DNA from: RGIG3009 sp045653425
GTDB lineage: Bacteria; Bacillota; Clostridia; Oscillospirales; Acutalibacteraceae
Length of the DNA: 31,663 nucleotides
Reading direction: 5' to 3'
NCBI GenBank assembly: GCA_045653425.1
Contig: JAZOLU010000033.1
Span: 1 to 31,663 of the forward strand
Below are positions 29,849-31,663 of this stretch, one piece after another. Every line of letters begins with the position of its first letter. Within the stretch, counting starts at the first letter, position 1. The notes under the pieces are model-generated. The model worked only from the letters and a program-made list of their open reading frames with translations, did no database searches and had not been told where the DNA came from. The translations under genes were made by a program, and so were the position numbers.

Positions 29849-31477
29849 ATGGCAAAAGAGATTTTGTTTGGCGAGGAAGCTCGCAAGGCATTGCAATCCG
29901 GTGTGGACCAATTGGCTAACACCGTGAAAATTACCTTAGGGCCGCGCGGCCGTAACGTGGTGCTGGATAAGAAATTCGGCGCTCCGCTTATCACCAACGA
30001 CGGTGTGACCATTGCTAAGGAAATTGAACTGGACAATGCGTTTGAAAATATGGGCGCGCAGTTGGTAAAAGAAGTATCCACCAAAACCAACGACGTTGCC
30101 GGTGACGGTACCACTACGGCTACTTTGTTGGCGCAAGCACTCATCCGCGAAGGGATGAAGAACGTGGCGGCCGGTGCTAACCCGATGGGTGTTAAGCGCG
30201 GTATTCAAAAGGCAGTTGATGCTGTGGTGGCGGAAGTTGCCAAGAATTCCAAAGCCGTGAACGGTTCGGACGATATTGCCAGTGCGGCTACCATCTCTGC
30301 CGGCGATGCGTTTATCGGTAAGTTGATTGCCGAGGCAATGGATAAGGTCTCCGCCGATGGCGTTATCACCGTGGAAGAGTCCAAAACTGCGGAAACCTAC
30401 ACCGAAGTGGTGGAGGGTATGCAGTTCGACCGCGGCTACATCACACCGTATATGGTAACGGATACCGATAAAATGGAAGCCGTTATTGACGATGCGTTCC
30501 TTTTGATTACCGACAAAAAGATTTCCAACATTCAGGATATTTTGCCCTTGTTGGAGCAAGTGCTGAAAGCGGGCAAAAAACTGGTGATTATTGCCGAGGA
30601 CATCGAGGGTGAAGCACTGTCCACCTTGATTGTTAACAAACTGCGCGGCACCTTTACCTGCGTGGCGGTAAAAGCCCCCGGCTTTGGCGACCGTCGCAAG
30701 GAAATGTTGCAGGATATTGCCATTTTGACCGGTGGTCAAGTGATTTCCGAGGAAGTCGGTTTGGAACTGAAAGACACCGATATGATGATGTTGGGTCGCG
30801 CTCGTCAGGTGAAGGTGCAAAAAGAGAACACCATCATTGTGGACGGTGCGGGCGATGCCGACAAGATTAAAACTCGTGTGGGTCAAATTCGTTCCCAGAT
30901 TGAAACCACCACCTCGGAATTCGACCGTGAGAAACTGCAAGAGCGTTTGGCGAAACTCGCCGGCGGTGTGGCAGTTATCAAGGTTGGTGCCGCTACCGAA
31001 GTGGAAATGAAAGAAAAGAAACTGCGCATTGAAGATGCGCTGGCCGCCACCAAGGCCGCTGTGGAAGAGGGCTTGGTTGCCGGCGGTGGTGTGGCACTTA
31101 TTAACGCCTCCGGTGTGTTGTTGCCGTTGCTGGAGGAAACCGACGGCGACGAGAAAACCGGTGTTAAGATTGTGCTGAAAGCCATTGAAGAACCCGTGCG
31201 TCAAATTGCACTGAACTCCGGTTTGGAAGGCAGTGTCATTATTGACAAGATTCGCACCGAAAACAAACTTAACTACGGTTTTGACTTTGCCAATGAGAAG
31301 TATGTGGATATGTTTGCTGCCGGTATTGTTGACCCTGCCAAGGTAACTCGTTCCGCTATGCAAAATGCTGCTTCTGTTGCGGCAATGGTGTTAACGACCG
31401 AGTCGTTGGTTGCCGACAAAAAAGAACCGGTAATGCCCGCTCCTGCGGCACCCGCCGGTATGGACGGTATGTATTAA
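29849..31477 (+). CDS. groEL: Chaperonin GroEL
   Basis: ATP-driven 60-kDa chaperonin that folds proteins inside a 14-subunit double ring. The 542-residue protein is complete, with KITLGPRGRNVVLDKKFGAPLITNDGVTIAKEI, the ATP-site VAGDGTTTATLLAQ, AATISAG, the apical segment YITPYMVTDTDKMEA and GLVAGGGVALINA. The C-terminal tail is short (APAAPAGMDGMY) rather than a long GGM repeat, as in many Clostridia. The ribosome site is AAAAAGGAGG. A perfect terminator hairpin follows. The long frame on the opposite strand (29936-31363) is a shadow. Confidence 0.98.
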   Translation: MAKEILFGEEARKALQSGVDQLANTVKITLGPRGRNVVLDKKFGAPLITNDGVTIAKEIELDNAFENMGAQLVKEVSTKTNDVAGDGTTTATLLAQALIREGMKNVAAGANPMGVKRGIQKAVDAVVAEVAKNSKAVNGSDDIASAATISAGDAFIGKLIAEAMDKVSADGVITVEESKTAETYTEVVEGMQFDRGYITPYMVTDTDKMEAVIDDAFLLITDKKISNIQDILPLLEQVLKAGKKLVIIAEDIEGEALSTLIVNKLRGTFTCVAVKAPGFGDRRKEMLQDIAILTGGQVISEEVGLELKDTDMMMLGRARQVKVQKENTIIVDGAGDADKIKTRVGQIRSQIETTTSEFDREKLQERLAKLAGGVAVIKVGAATEVEMKEKKLRIEDALAATKAAVEEGLVAGGGVALINASGVLLPLLEETDGDEKTGVKIVLKAIEEPVRQIALNSGLEGSVIIDKIRTENKLNYGFDFANEKYVDMFAAGIVDPAKVTRSAMQNAASVAAMVLTTESLVADKKEPVMPAPAAPAGMDGMY

Positions 31478-31497
31478 TTTCCTCACAAAACAAGAAA

Positions 31498-31530
31498 GCC
31501 CCGAATACCAATTGGTATTCGGGGTTTTTG
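31498..31530 (+). terminator. Intrinsic terminator after groEL
   Basis: A 26-bp perfect palindrome (31499-31524; arms CCCCGAATACCAA and TTGGTATTCGGGG) is followed by TTTTTG. Confidence 0.92.
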
Positions 31531-31538
31531 TAAACGAA

Positions 31539-31649
31539 AACCACGCGATAGTCGCGTGGTTCAAAAGAGGTTTACCGATGAAAAGACCTCCGATTGTGTT
31601 AAGATAAAAGCGACCTGCCAGTCACGAGAACAAAAAACACAATTGGAGG
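31539..31649 (+). promoter_or_regulatory. Structured leader with competing stems upstream of the edge gene
   Basis: Three inverted-repeat elements are visible. AACCACGCGA pairs with TCGCGTGGTT (31539-31561). GAGGTTT (31567-31573) pairs with AGACCTC (31584-31590). CCTCCGATTGTGTT (31587-31600) pairs with AACACAATTGGAGG (31636-31649) over 14 bp with one G-U, covering the Shine-Dalgarno. The second and third share CCTC and exclude each other, as in a translational switch. No riboswitch family is recognised and no clear promoter is seen. Confidence 0.45.
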
Positions 31650-31657
31650 AAAAAGCA

Positions 31658-31663
31658 ATGAAA
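31658..31663 (+). CDS. Start of a gene cut by the window edge
   Basis: ATGAAA follows TTGGAGGA with about 7 nt spacing, a good ribosome binding site. Only two codons are present, so the product cannot be identified. Confidence 0.5.

Noticed and set aside
29936..31363. 475-residue open frame on the strand opposite groEL
   Set aside because: It mirrors groEL codons, is rich in His/Asn/Phe/Leu runs without motifs, and has no ribosome site; a shadow of a highly constrained gene.
31617..31626. CGTGACTGGC on the minus strand, as in the ZTP (pfl) riboswitch core
   Set aside because: The second conserved half (CCGGGGAGCG-type segment) is absent, and on that strand it would point into groEL antisense; likely chance.

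Overview
The window looks like a chromosomal segment from a spore-forming member of Clostridia (Bacillota), probably an uncultured Oscillospirales-like lineage. The basis is the conserved series HU, S4 protein (RqcP), YabP, YabQ, DivIC, S1 protein; the order SRP RNA, dnaX, ybaB, recR; a CIRCE-controlled groES-groEL; strong AAGGAGG-type ribosome binding sites; and frequent GTG/TTG starts. The genus is inference only. Almost all genes are on the + strand; the exceptions are an O-antigen-ligase-like gene at the left edge and a small AbrB-type regulator near 14.2 kb.

Layout. (1) 1-2697: a minus-strand O-antigen ligase/polymerase family membrane protein with its own promoter and terminator, divergent from an ApbE lipoprotein. 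(2) 2674-7891: a 5.2-kb block bracketed by two identical 24-bp direct repeats. It carries a secreted 1036-residue protein (DNRLRE region, two ricin-like regions, C-terminal caspase/CHAT-like domain with a visible His/Cys pair) and two tandemly duplicated lipoproteins, with a strong promoter at one end and a strong terminator at the other. This is the accessory part of the window and the best candidate for an undescribed system. (3) 7896-13372: a short SRP RNA, then dnaX, ybaB, a VanZ-like gene, recR, smpB, a GT2 glycosyltransferase and coaX. (4) 13431-14378: an ECF S component, probably for pantothenate, facing the AbrB-type regulator across a bidirectional terminator. (5) 14489-24833: recJ, rel, dtd, an MBL-fold hydrolase, hemZ, a nucleoside kinase read in frame into a zinc-ribbon protein, a purine nucleoside phosphorylase and an MTA/SAH-type deaminase. 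The first five are tightly packed or overlapping; the last four suggest nucleoside salvage. (6) 24905-27309: hup, rqcP, yabP, yabQ, divIC and the S1 protein, with several internal promoters and terminators. A sigma-E-like promoter precedes yabP and a sigma-A promoter inside yabQ serves divIC, separating sporulation from vegetative expression. (7) 27353-31530: a THUMP RNA methyltransferase, a diacylglycerol-kinase-like protein and groES-groEL under an extended CIRCE. (8) 31531-31663: a leader in which one CCTC segment can pair either with an upstream stem or with the Shine-Dalgarno of a gene that begins at the window edge.

No tRNA, rRNA, CRISPR array, transposase or integrase was seen. Promoters, terminators and RNA folds were found by eye from consensus and base pairing and were not computed.
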